Of a stretch of DNA of 64,000 bases, positions 1-8,197 are shown piece after piece. The stretch spans positions 868,001 to 932,000 of the forward strand of contig NC_014962.1 in NCBI RefSeq assembly GCF_000186345.1. Direction: 5' to 3'. The position numbers and the translations under genes are program-made. The notes below the pieces were generated by a model that was not told where the DNA came from, ran no database searches, and saw only the letters and a list, made by a program, of their open reading frames with translations. The DNA comes from Isosphaera pallida ATCC 43644. Lineage in GTDB: Bacteria; Planctomycetota; Planctomycetia; Isosphaerales; Isosphaeraceae. The first letter of the stretch is position 1. Each line of letters opens with the position of its first letter.

Positions 1-1453
1 GGATGGTCTTGTCCTTGAGCGTAGGGTCGTCAAGCGTGCGCTCCTGGGGTTGCTTGGCGTTGGCCGACTCCAGCAGACGCAGGGTGAACTTGGGCACCAT
101 TTGACCCACCCAGCGCTGGGCGAAAGCCGGCTGAGGGTCGGCGAGGGGTGGCGGAGCCTCCCCTTCGTCCACACCGGGCAGACCGCCGTCGGCGGCCATG
201 CGGAACCGCCGCGCCAGGTCCTCCAATTCCGCCCCTTCAGGCATCAGTTCCCGAGCACGGGCGATCATCTCCTCCAGACCGGCCCCCTCGGGCAGCTGCT
301 TCTGAAGTCGAGAGATCATCTCTTCAATTTCACGGGCGTTCGGATTTTCTTTGCGGAATTGGTCGATGCGGCGACGGATCGCCTCGGCGTCGGGGTTATC
401 TCGGCGGAACTTCTCGATCGCCTCCCGAATTGGTTTGGCGTCGGGTCCTCCCTCGCCTTGGCGGAGTTGATCGATGATTTCCTCAAGACGGGCCGCGTCG
501 GGTCCGCCGGGACCGAAGCGGGCGATGAGGTCCTCCAATCCGCCGCCGGGTTGGTCGGGCGTCTTCTTTCCGTCGGGGGTGTCCTGGGCGTAGGCCTTGG
601 CCAGTTCGACCACCTTGACTCGTTGCTCTTGGGGCAGAATGAAGGCTGCATCGTCGGGTTGGGACGTGATGACGCCGGCGTTCCAACCGGCGTAGGTCAG
701 AGCGACCCTGAGCGCTGCGGGTTGAGCCGGGGCGTCACCCGGTGCGGCCTGGGGTTGGTCCAGCAGGGTTTCGGATTCGATGATCAACAGGCGTTCGGGG
801 TCGAGAGTCAAGCGGGTGGCAGCCAGGTTGGGACGCTCCAGGAGGAGGCGGGGGAAGACCCGGCCGTCCTGTTCCAGCGGTTCGGCCAAGCGGACGCGCG
901 TCTGACCGCCTTCGAGCAGGCCGACGCCGGCTTCGGGATCGAGCAGGAAGCGCAACGGCACCTCGGCGGCCCGACCGTCGGGGCTTCCCGCCAGGATCGC
1001 TTTGATTTGGGGATGGCGATCCAGCAGAAGCGTCCAGGAGCTGGGCAGGGGACCCGTTAGGATCTCGCGGGTTTTGAGGCTGGACTGGTCGATCACCACC
1101 CGGTCGGGCGCGGCCTGCAACTCGAAAACCCCCGCCTTGAGCGCGATGCGACCGTCAGCGGCCCGCGCCAGGCTCAAAGGCTGTGCGACTTCGAAGGTTT
1201 GGTCGCCCCGCCGCGAGCGGACCACGAGGCGGCCTTGGTCGGCGTAGCCTTGAAGATCGCGGTAGGCTCGCGCGACCTGCTCCCAAAGCGCCTTGGCCTC
1301 CGCATCGATCGGCGGGTTGGCGTTAGCGCCTGGCGGATCGTCTGGGGGCGCGGCGATCGCGTGGGCGATCGGATTCGGATGGGCGACCCAGGCGGCCAGC
1401 AGAACGAGCGGGAACATCCGACGGAGCAAGCAATCCAACGAGAATGAAGGCAT
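1..1453 (-). CDS. Exported thioredoxin/redoxin-type protein with 17-residue repeats (partial, C-terminus beyond window)
   Basis: An open frame runs from ATG 1453 off the left edge (484 codons seen). A signal peptide follows either Met1 or Met13 (MFPLVLLAAWVAHPNPIAHA), so the product should lie in the periplasm or cell envelope. Residues about 50-270 look like the lipoprotein-carrier-like sensor domain (DUF2092 type) that planctomycetes often put in front of thioredoxin folds. Residues 306 to about 423 form six or seven helical repeats, mostly exactly 17 residues long. From about residue 450 the text GQMVPKFTLRLLES is the usual entry to an AhpC-TSA/TlpA redoxin domain. The CxxC site would lie just outside the window, so redox activity is inferred. 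It is transcribed in the same direction as the two multihaem cytochromes upstream (gap 255 bp). Not recognised as a named gene. Confidence 0.75.
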   Translation of the reverse strand, partial: MPSFSLDCLLRRMFPLVLLAAWVAHPNPIAHAIAAPPDDPPGANANPPIDAEAKALWEQVARAYRDLQGYADQGRLVVRSRRGDQTFEVAQPLSLARAADGRIALKAGVFELQAAPDRVVIDQSSLKTREILTGPLPSSWTLLLDRHPQIKAILAGSPDGRAAEVPLRFLLDPEAGVGLLEGGQTRVRLAEPLEQDGRVFPRLLLERPNLAATRLTLDPERLLIIESETLLDQPQAAPGDAPAQPAALRVALTYAGWNAGVITSQPDDAAFILPQEQRVKVVELAKAYAQDTPDGKKTPDQPGGGLEDLIARFGPGGPDAARLEEIIDQLRQGEGGPDAKPIREAIEKFRRDNPDAEAIRRRIDQFRKENPNAREIEEMISRLQKQLPEGAGLEEMIARARELMPEGAELEDLARRFRMAADGGLPGVDEGEAPPPLADPQPAFAQRWVGQMVPKFTLRLLESANAKQPQERTLDDPTLKDKTI

Positions 1454-1708
1454 AACCACAGCGCGGACTCCGACGGGATAGGACAAACAGACAATGAGCG
1501 AACCGGTTTCGCCCTGGACGAACCTCAACCATCCCACGAGGCTGGGCCGGGGAAGGAGGTCAGTTGGGAGAAAGGGAATTCAGCGTCTGACACCCAATCC
1601 AATCCCAACCGTGGGATTGCCGACCCGTCCGCCAGGCGCGTTCGACTTCGGAGGATCAAGCCATCTCGTGGTTCGCCGTCTCTCCCATCATAGCTGTTCA
1701 TCGACGGT

Positions 1709-3469
1709 TCACAACGCGCCCGCCAGGGTGCCGAAGGCGGGAGCGACCGCGCGGGGGTCGTACTCGGCTTGACGGCTTAGACGTTCCTTGACCGCCGGAA
1801 CATAGAGCGAATCGGGCGAGGCAGGACGTTGGGCGGCTTGACGTTTGTTCTCAATCACCAAGTGGAGTTGGTCACGCAGCCCGTGAATCGCTTCAACGGC
1901 CCGGGCGTGGTCGGGGCCGCGTTGGTCTGGGGCGATCTCGTCGAGCAGCACCAGCGAGGCGAAGGCCAGTTGCCGGGCCGAGTCGAAGTCGAGGGGGGGA
2001 CGATCCGCGGAGGGCTGGGCATGGTCGGCGATCCGGGCGAGCAACCGCTTGAGATCGGCGTCGTCCAGGGTCAGTTTGCCCGAACGGATTCCGTACCAAA
2101 GTTCGTCGGCCAGATCGCGGGCGAACCGCGCGAGTTCACGGGCTTGGTCGCGGACAGCGCGGGCGTCGCCGAAGGGACGAACGACGAAAGCTGCCGCCAG
2201 ATCGGCCCGACGTTGGGTCCATTCCGCGCGGCGCTGGGCACGTTGCGGTTCGTCCAGAATGTCGATCGCCAGATCCACGAAGGTCGATTGCCAGGCGGCG
2301 AATGGGATGCGTCCTGGTGCGCGGCGGCGATCGGCTAGGTCTTGACGCCAAGCGTCGCGTTTGAGTTCGTGGTGGCAGGTGGTACAGTCGAGAAACGCCC
2401 ATTCCTTGATCCGAGAGGAACGGGGGACGGTGCGGTCGAGTTCCGCGGCCAGAAGCCGCATCGCCTCGCGGAAGGAGACCAAACCACCCAGCAAGCTCCA
2501 GTGGCTTTGTTCGCGTTTGGCGTAGGCGTCGAAGACGCTACGGTCGGTGAAGCCGAGTTCTTTCCGATAATCCTCCGCGTACTTGTCGTTGAACTTCTTC
2601 TCGGCCAACCATCGCCAGTGTTTGGGTTCGTTGTGGGCGAAGCTGACGACCTCGAATCCGGGCAAGGGGGGATGGCCGGCAGCGTACATGTCGTGGGTGA
2701 CGAGCCAAGAGGGGGTGTCCTCAGACGACTCGATCCCCTTGCCGACATGACAGTTGGCGCAACGTTCAGAGGCGGCCAAAGGGTTGCGGGTGTCGAGGAA
2801 GCCCGCCCGGGCGCGTTCGCTCGCGGTTTTGCCGTTGAACTCCTCCGCGGCGGCGTGAGAGAGGTGCCACTTCTCGGCGGGTCCGTGGCAGCTTTCACAT
2901 CCCACCCCTTGACCGATCAAGTCTTGTCGCTTCTCAGCCTTCGCCAACACCTTCGGTTCGGGCAACGCTCCCGGCGGCGCGTGGCAGACTAGGCAGCGGG
3001 CCCGGACTTGGGTTTCGTCGTATCCTAGGGTTTCGATGATCGCTTGTCCCGCTGGTTTCATCACGCTAGCGTGCGCAATCTCGTGCTTGTCCAGTTCAAA
3101 CCAGATTTCATACTGTCCGTTTCCAAGAATCCCGTCATCTTGACGGGAAACGAGGGTTTGACCTGTCAGGCGGGGATCATTCGATTTGGTGTCGCTATGG
3201 TGGCAGTTGAAGCAGTTGTTGTAAGCGAAGCCTTTTCCGAAGAAGACGGTGTCCACCGCGTCGAGCGAGCCGTCGGTGTGCTGGAGATCGTCAGCCTGAA
3301 CCGCTGACGTGGCGGGGAGGTTGGTGGGATGGGTGCGGCGGGCGGGTGGTTGGCCCTCCACGAAGGGAATCAACGCGCCGAAGGCGGCCAACAGCGAGAG
3401 ACCTAACCCTAGGGTCGCCGGGGCAAGCGGGCGGGACGCGACGCGCTTCGAGTTGGGAAGTCGGCTCAT
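1709..3469 (-). CDS. Exported pentahaem cytochrome c (cytochrome c554-like)
   Basis: The 586-residue product has an N-terminal hydrophobic export signal (residues about 16-38) and five CxxCH haem c sites: CFNCH 86-90, CLVCH 159-163, CESCH 191-195, CANCH 237-241 and CTTCH 362-366. The spacing and the GVGCESCHGP and AAGHP motifs fit the cytochrome c554/NrfB-like multihaem families. It should carry electrons in the periplasm or envelope; no catalytic activity can be assigned. The last 200 residues have no haem site and look helical. ATG 3469 is preceded by AGAGGAG. It lies 97 bp after a paralogue with the same haem layout, so the pair probably arose by tandem duplication and may be co-transcribed. 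Confidence 0.88.
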   Translation of the reverse strand: MSRLPNSKRVASRPLAPATLGLGLSLLAAFGALIPFVEGQPPARRTHPTNLPATSAVQADDLQHTDGSLDAVDTVFFGKGFAYNNCFNCHHSDTKSNDPRLTGQTLVSRQDDGILGNGQYEIWFELDKHEIAHASVMKPAGQAIIETLGYDETQVRARCLVCHAPPGALPEPKVLAKAEKRQDLIGQGVGCESCHGPAEKWHLSHAAAEEFNGKTASERARAGFLDTRNPLAASERCANCHVGKGIESSEDTPSWLVTHDMYAAGHPPLPGFEVVSFAHNEPKHWRWLAEKKFNDKYAEDYRKELGFTDRSVFDAYAKREQSHWSLLGGLVSFREAMRLLAAELDRTVPRSSRIKEWAFLDCTTCHHELKRDAWRQDLADRRRAPGRIPFAAWQSTFVDLAIDILDEPQRAQRRAEWTQRRADLAAAFVVRPFGDARAVRDQARELARFARDLADELWYGIRSGKLTLDDADLKRLLARIADHAQPSADRPPLDFDSARQLAFASLVLLDEIAPDQRGPDHARAVEAIHGLRDQLHLVIENKRQAAQRPASPDSLYVPAVKERLSRQAEYDPRAVAPAFGTLAGAL

Positions 3470-3566
3470 CTCCGGCGGCTCCTCTAGAGTGGGATGAGGA
3501 TGAATGGCGAAGGGGTGGTGTTTTCAGGATACGTAGAGAGGTCCGAGGATGAATGTTCGGCTCGAC

Positions 3567-5186
3567 TCAGGGACGGAGTCGAGCCGGTGGGGTAACGGAG
3601 TCGAGTGGGGCCAGACGTTGTAGAGCCGAACGAATCGCTTGGGGATCGGGACCGTTAGGGGTGTCCGAACCGGGCGGGAACCGCAGCGCTTCGGCTAGGC
3701 CCCGAAGACCCTCGATCACCTCGGGACGACGCACCGCCGCGCCCTGGTCGTCGAGGCCCTGAACTAGCGCTGAGAGACCCAGAAAGAGTTGGGCGACGCG
3801 GTCATGGCCCGCGAGGTCGCGTCTCAGACCGTGGCGTCTTAGAGCAGCAGCGACGCCAACTAATTCGGGAATCGTCCAGGTTCGATCGTGCAGCATTCGG
3901 GTCAAGGAAGCAAGAGCCGGTTGACTTGCGGCGGCGAGGGCGGCGACTCGTTTGGGGTCGGGATCAAGTCGGCTCATCTCGACCGCCAGAGGCGCGAGGG
4001 GCTGAACCAAGTCGTGTCGCCTGGCCGCGTGGGCGAGATCGGGCAGCAGAGGCAGGTTCCAGGTGCCCCAAGAGAAGATCGTGACGCCGCGTTGGGCGGA
4101 TTGGGCAGCGAGGTCGTCAGAGATCAAAGCGGTCCAGGAGTCCCAAGGCAGGCCGGAGGTCCGATGGTCGGGGCGGCGGGTCGATCCTCGAATAGGGGTT
4201 TGCGCGAGGTCGCGGTGGCAGGACTGACAGTCGTACTCGGAGAGTTCGGGCCAGGGACGCTCGTGGGCGTTGGCAGCGCGGGCTTCGAGCAGACGAATCG
4301 CGCCCTGGGCGGTGACGCTCTGGCCGACCAACCAGGCTTTGGCCTCCCAGTCGCTTTGGGTTCGGCGTTCGTTACCGTGGTCCCAGTGTTTGGGATAAAT
4401 GGCGTGGTAGGAGGCGAACTCGAACCGCAGACGAGGGTGACCCGCGGCGATCAGGTCGTGGTTGACATCCATGCCGGGGCGTCCGACGTGACAAGCCACG
4501 CACGACTCAGCGCGGTCGGCGATCGTGTCCATCGACCTCATCCCATAGCGGGCCTTCTCGTTGGGGGAGAGGGCCTTCCACCAGTCGGCCACGTGAGGGA
4601 CGGCCCAGGCTTCGGAGGGACCGTGACAGGCTTCGCATCCGACCCCCTCGGTGAAGCGGAACCCAGGGGAAGTGCGAGCCGTGTCGATGTGCTGTGCGAC
4701 GTGGCAGTTGAGGCATTCGCGGTCACGCTCGGGCCGGGGTGCGACCTCGTCAGGCAATTGGCGATAGCGTTTAAGGATGTCGCGCGAGCGCTGAGTCAGC
4801 AGCGAGGCGTGGGCGCGGGTGTGGGGGTCGAGCCGCACCCAGGTCCGATGTTCGGCACCGATTGCGCCCAGGGGGGCCCCATTGGTGTTGTCCACTCCGC
4901 CGTGACACGCCTGGGCCGAACAACTGCCCGACCCCATCCAGGCGAAACGGGCAAACGGGTCAGCCTCGGACCAGGGGAGGCGGGCGTTCGCAGGGGTCGG
5001 GTCGGTCGATTCCACGGCCGCATCGGATGCCCTTGCCAAGGGAACGACTCCGACCACCCGACGAAACACCTCGGTCCCGCCTGCCCAACCTCGGCGTTCA
5101 GCCCCTCCTGCCAAAATCACGATCCCCGCCGCAAGACCGCTGAGGATCAAGCCGACACCACCGCGCCATCGGGCCGCCGATCGCAT
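3567..5186 (-). CDS. Exported pentahaem cytochrome c with one CX4CH site
   Basis: The start is set at ATG 5186, which has an AGGTGG SD and directly precedes a signal sequence (hydrophobic residues about 9-28). The open frame upstream to 5357 adds 57 residues without export character. The 539-residue product has an unusual CX4CH site, CSAQACH (89-95), then CLNCH 158-162, CEACH 184-188, CVACH 229-233 and CQSCH 320-324. GVGCEACHGP and AAGHPRLRFEF match the neighbouring cytochrome, making the two paralogues. CX4CH haem attachment is known in some multihaem families, and the planctomycete group commonly has this first site. Role: periplasmic electron transfer, partner unknown. Confidence 0.87.
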   Translation of the reverse strand: MRSAARWRGGVGLILSGLAAGIVILAGGAERRGWAGGTEVFRRVVGVVPLARASDAAVESTDPTPANARLPWSEADPFARFAWMGSGSCSAQACHGGVDNTNGAPLGAIGAEHRTWVRLDPHTRAHASLLTQRSRDILKRYRQLPDEVAPRPERDRECLNCHVAQHIDTARTSPGFRFTEGVGCEACHGPSEAWAVPHVADWWKALSPNEKARYGMRSMDTIADRAESCVACHVGRPGMDVNHDLIAAGHPRLRFEFASYHAIYPKHWDHGNERRTQSDWEAKAWLVGQSVTAQGAIRLLEARAANAHERPWPELSEYDCQSCHRDLAQTPIRGSTRRPDHRTSGLPWDSWTALISDDLAAQSAQRGVTIFSWGTWNLPLLPDLAHAARRHDLVQPLAPLAVEMSRLDPDPKRVAALAAASQPALASLTRMLHDRTWTIPELVGVAAALRRHGLRRDLAGHDRVAQLFLGLSALVQGLDDQGAAVRRPEVIEGLRGLAEALRFPPGSDTPNGPDPQAIRSALQRLAPLDSVTPPARLRP

Positions 5187-5402
5187 GGGAACCCACCTCG
5201 CTTGGCTGTCATGAGGGTTCGGTTGGGGTTGAAAAGGAACGTCACTCAAGCGGTCAGCTAGACGCGAGCCAACGGCGAACGCATTGATCCCAGCTAATCC
5301 AATCGCGCGTGGTTGATCCAGGTCGCGTTTGGGTGCGAGCTTCGAACTCCAAGGCATCGTGTGGAGCGCCTCAAGGCGAATGGTTCTCGCTCGACTCGCC
5401 TC

Positions 5403-5432
5403 ATGATACGTCGAATCGTGGCGAACTCACAA
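5403..5432 (-). promoter_or_regulatory. Candidate sigma70-like promoter for the cytochrome genes
   Basis: On the minus strand TTGTGA (5432-5427) and TATCAT (5408-5403) are separated by 18 bases, about 220 bp upstream of the first cytochrome start at 5186. It is the best promoter-like pair seen in this gap; no experimental support. Confidence 0.3.
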
Positions 5433-5770
5433 TCGAGTTGTTTGGAGTGAGAGTGACGCTCAAACGTTGTGTTGAAACGACGAAGGCGATCGAAGGGAGG
5501 GCGAGGATTGTGGCGATCGAATCGGAGAGGCAGTGGGAAAAGCGAAATGAGAAGAAGAAGAGAATAACAAAGAAGATCGGCTGGCCTCACTCGGTCGTCG
5601 ATCCTCCGACCCCGACCGTTTGGTTGAAACCGCACGGTCCGCGGATGTTGTCTGAGACAATTGCTTTTCGACGCCACGACCGCCCAAGGCGTGAGGTTCC
5701 AGGAGTTCAGCCTCGATGCAGATTCGTATTCGTAATCGAGTTGGACGTATCTTGATCTGACTTTTTGAAT

Positions 5771-5823
5771 TCATTCACGGACTCATGCCGGGGATCATTC
5801 GGCTCATTCATAGACTCATGCCG
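5771..5823. repeat. Imperfect 20-bp direct repeat, 33-bp period
   Basis: Positions 5771-5790 and 5804-5823 are identical except for two adjacent bases. Each copy reads TCATTCA, two variable bases, then GACTCATGCCG. The repeat sits 200 bp beyond the 3' end of the HlyD-type gene. Function unknown; two sites on nearly the same face of the helix could bind a regulator. Confidence 0.6.
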
Positions 5824-6021
5824 CGTCGCGTCGATCGTTCCGAAGAAGGTGGATCACGGAACGAGCCAGGGCGACGTGAGACAGATCGTTTGATCCAAGG
5901 AAGATCCTTGATTTTATCAGGACAAGGAGGAGGGAACCGCGGACGGCACCGGAGACGATCGGCATTGTCCCATCGTCTCGTCCAAGGCGTCGCCCGCGCG
6001 AAGAAACCTGTGGTGGTGTGC

Positions 6022-7557
6022 TCAAAACGCCGAGGAAACCGTAGGCGTTTGGCTGGAACCCAGAGAGGCAGTGTTGGGCCGATCGGACAGATCGGAGGTC
6101 ACCGAGGTGGTGACGACAGGTGACGGATCGCTCAAAGGGATCGTGGAGGCGACCTCGGGAGCGATGGCCTGGGAATCGATCACGACCGACTCGCCTTCAG
6201 ACAGACCATCGACCACTTCGATCCATTGGGTGTTGGACCGTCCCAAACGGATGGGGCGGATTGTGACTTGATCGCCCTGAGTGACGTAACAGGCTTCGCG
6301 GCCGTCGGCCTGAGTCAACGCAGTGGCGGGGATCACCAAGGCGTCGTGCGACTGATCGGCCACGATTTCGATCTCGCTGTTCATGCCCGGCAGGAGACCG
6401 TTGACTCCGCCGTCCAGCTTGATGTGGGCTTTGTAGGTCTTCACATCCATCGGACGCCCCCGAACCGGTGGTTCGGGAAACTCGTCCACCGAGCTGACTA
6501 CCCCGATGAAGGTCCGGTCTGGCATCGACTCCGTGCGAACTCGCGCCTTCATGCCCGGCTTGACCTGATGCACCACCGACTCGTTGAGACGGGCGACCGC
6601 CTCCATATGTTCCAAGTCGGGTAAGAAGAACAGTTTCTGATTGGTATAGACCTGAGCGCCTTCCACCATCGGGCGGTCGGGGTCGTCGTTGGCGTAGATG
6701 ACCATCCCATCATGAGGAGCGCGAATGGTGCAGTTGGCGATCATCTGCCGAATCTGCTCCAGACGGTTTTCGTGACGTTCAAGACGTCGCCTGCGGCTTT
6801 CCACAATTGACTTGCGGCTCAGAATGCTGGCTTCCAGACCAGCCCGCTGGCGGGGAATCGTGTAGTCGCGATAAACCTGGAACGACCGCAGGATGCGTTG
6901 AACGTCCAGTTGCGCTTTGGCGAGGTTGCGCTCCTCGGAACGCAACTGGGAAAGCGACATGTAACCCCGATCCACCATCCGCTTGGTCCACTCGACCCGA
7001 TCCACCAGCCGAACCTGATCCGACTCGGCTAACGCCAGCTGCCCCTGATAGTTCTCCAGGGTCTGGGGGGCCAACCCGTCCAGAAACTCGTGGCGTGCTG
7101 CTTCGGCGACCTCCAGATCCAGTTCGGCTTGACGCAGCTCGAACCGTGACTCCTCCACCTCAAGGGTCTGCTGGAGCTCCATCTCGACGTACTCGGAGGA
7201 GTCCAGTTCGCAAATCACGTCACCCTTGCGGACCAAGGTTCCCTCGGGGACCAGTCGGAGGATGGTTGAGAGTCCGCTGGAGGTTCGTCGGGAACCTGAA
7301 GAGTAGACCGAAAATTGGGTCAACTCACAAACGACATTGGTTTTGGTCGTGCTGTCGATTTCGCCGGCAGTTCGGATGACCACATCCAGGACGCCCCGGG
7401 AGACAGGGCAAACCAAGTTGGGGGGCAACTCGACAGAGACGCCCGCAGGGGCCCAGAACGTCCAGACAGCGGCGAATGTGGTCGCGGCGACGACCATTCC
7501 AATGACCAGCATGGTCAAAGAGAGACCGCGGCGGGAGGAGGGTGAGGCGGGAGTCAT
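6022..7557 (-). CDS. HlyD-family periplasmic adaptor (membrane fusion) protein, orphan
   Basis: Start ATG 7557 gives a 511-residue protein with an N-terminal membrane anchor (about residues 12-33), while upstream in-frame sequence lacks export features. After the anchor come a barrel-sandwich half (VIRTAGEIDS), a long coiled-coil hairpin (about residues 130-290, rich in Glu, Arg and Leu), the returning lipoyl half (TIRAPHDGMVIYAN) and beta-barrel and membrane-proximal domains ending near VIPATALTQADG. This order is that of RND/ABC periplasmic adaptors, which bridge an inner-membrane pump to the outer membrane. No permease or ATPase gene adjoins it on its own strand. It is divergent from a complete RND adaptor-pump pair, so it may serve another transporter. 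Substrate unknown. Confidence 0.82.
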   Translation of the reverse strand: MTPASPSSRRGLSLTMLVIGMVVAATTFAAVWTFWAPAGVSVELPPNLVCPVSRGVLDVVIRTAGEIDSTTKTNVVCELTQFSVYSSGSRRTSSGLSTILRLVPEGTLVRKGDVICELDSSEYVEMELQQTLEVEESRFELRQAELDLEVAEAARHEFLDGLAPQTLENYQGQLALAESDQVRLVDRVEWTKRMVDRGYMSLSQLRSEERNLAKAQLDVQRILRSFQVYRDYTIPRQRAGLEASILSRKSIVESRRRRLERHENRLEQIRQMIANCTIRAPHDGMVIYANDDPDRPMVEGAQVYTNQKLFFLPDLEHMEAVARLNESVVHQVKPGMKARVRTESMPDRTFIGVVSSVDEFPEPPVRGRPMDVKTYKAHIKLDGGVNGLLPGMNSEIEIVADQSHDALVIPATALTQADGREACYVTQGDQVTIRPIRLGRSNTQWIEVVDGLSEGESVVIDSQAIAPEVASTIPLSDPSPVVTTSVTSDLSDRPNTASLGSSQTPTVSSAF

Positions 7558-8197
7558 GAGCGAGGGCCTCGTGCTGGGAACCGGGTGTCGCGGCGGCCGA
7601 GGTGATTCCGTTTCCTCATTGAGGATGCCCCACAGCACGGTTCGCGCCGATGGGCAGGGCGAGGCAATGAGGAAGAATGGAACTCGGGGCGAACACCACA
7701 AGCTCCGGGCCAGGGGACAGAGCCATTTTCGGACAGGCATGACCGCGTAGCGATCGAATCCGAAGTGGCTTAGGCAGGAGGGAATACCCGACGAGCGGGG
7801 GAGGGGGACCGTCCAGCAGGCTCGTTCGTCTCAAAAAAGCTGATACGAACGCTCACCTCTCGACAAGGACGGACCTTCATATGGATGGAAAGCGTCAGCT
7901 TTGACGCGCCGTCCCTAACTCTTTCGGGACCGACGGTAAAGCTGGCCGTAGACAATCTAAGTCAACACCTCCCCCCTGACAAGTCGAATTTATCCAACGA
8001 CCACGTTGGCGGGGCCGTCCTCAGACGAAACCCAAGCCACGAGGGACTCTTGACGCTCATTTGTCGCTTGCTTAAGGTCAGGAGAAAGTTCCCTCCGCGC
8101 ACCGATCGTTGCGACCTCGCGTCGAACTCCTTCGGGCGCACCTTGCCCATCCTCTACGGATGGTCCAAGCCCTCCCTCTGTCGGAATTGATCCCACC
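7558..8197. other. 640-bp divergent intergenic region
   Basis: This separates the minus-strand HlyD-type gene from the plus-strand efflux adaptor. No frame here has an SD plus recognisable protein character. One TTGACG-N17-TAAGGT pair on the plus strand is listed separately. It is the natural place for control of both transport units. Confidence 0.5.
8050..8078 (+). promoter_or_regulatory. Candidate sigma70-like promoter for the RND efflux operon
   Basis: TTGACG (8050-8055), a 17-base spacer and TAAGGT (8073-8078) lie about 120 bp upstream of the adaptor start. The -35 matches well and the -10 only moderately. Confidence 0.35.

Larger units (their letters stand above)
5187..6021. other. 835-bp intergenic region without a convincing gene
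   Basis: Open frames here, such as a plus-strand frame at 5309-5755, have no SD, no domain and a composition unlike the neighbouring genes. The stretch is locally A-rich (about 5540-5580). It holds a candidate minus-strand promoter and one 20-bp direct repeat, listed separately. Confidence 0.5.

Noticed and set aside
3888-5261. Long plus-strand open frame (457 codons) opposite the second cytochrome
   Set aside because: It is the complement of a gene with five haem motifs and a good start; the frame exists because of codon-position GC bias and has no domain.
5309-5755. 148-codon plus-strand frame in the large spacer
   Set aside because: No SD, no domain; Lys/Glu-rich text arises from the local A-rich stretch.
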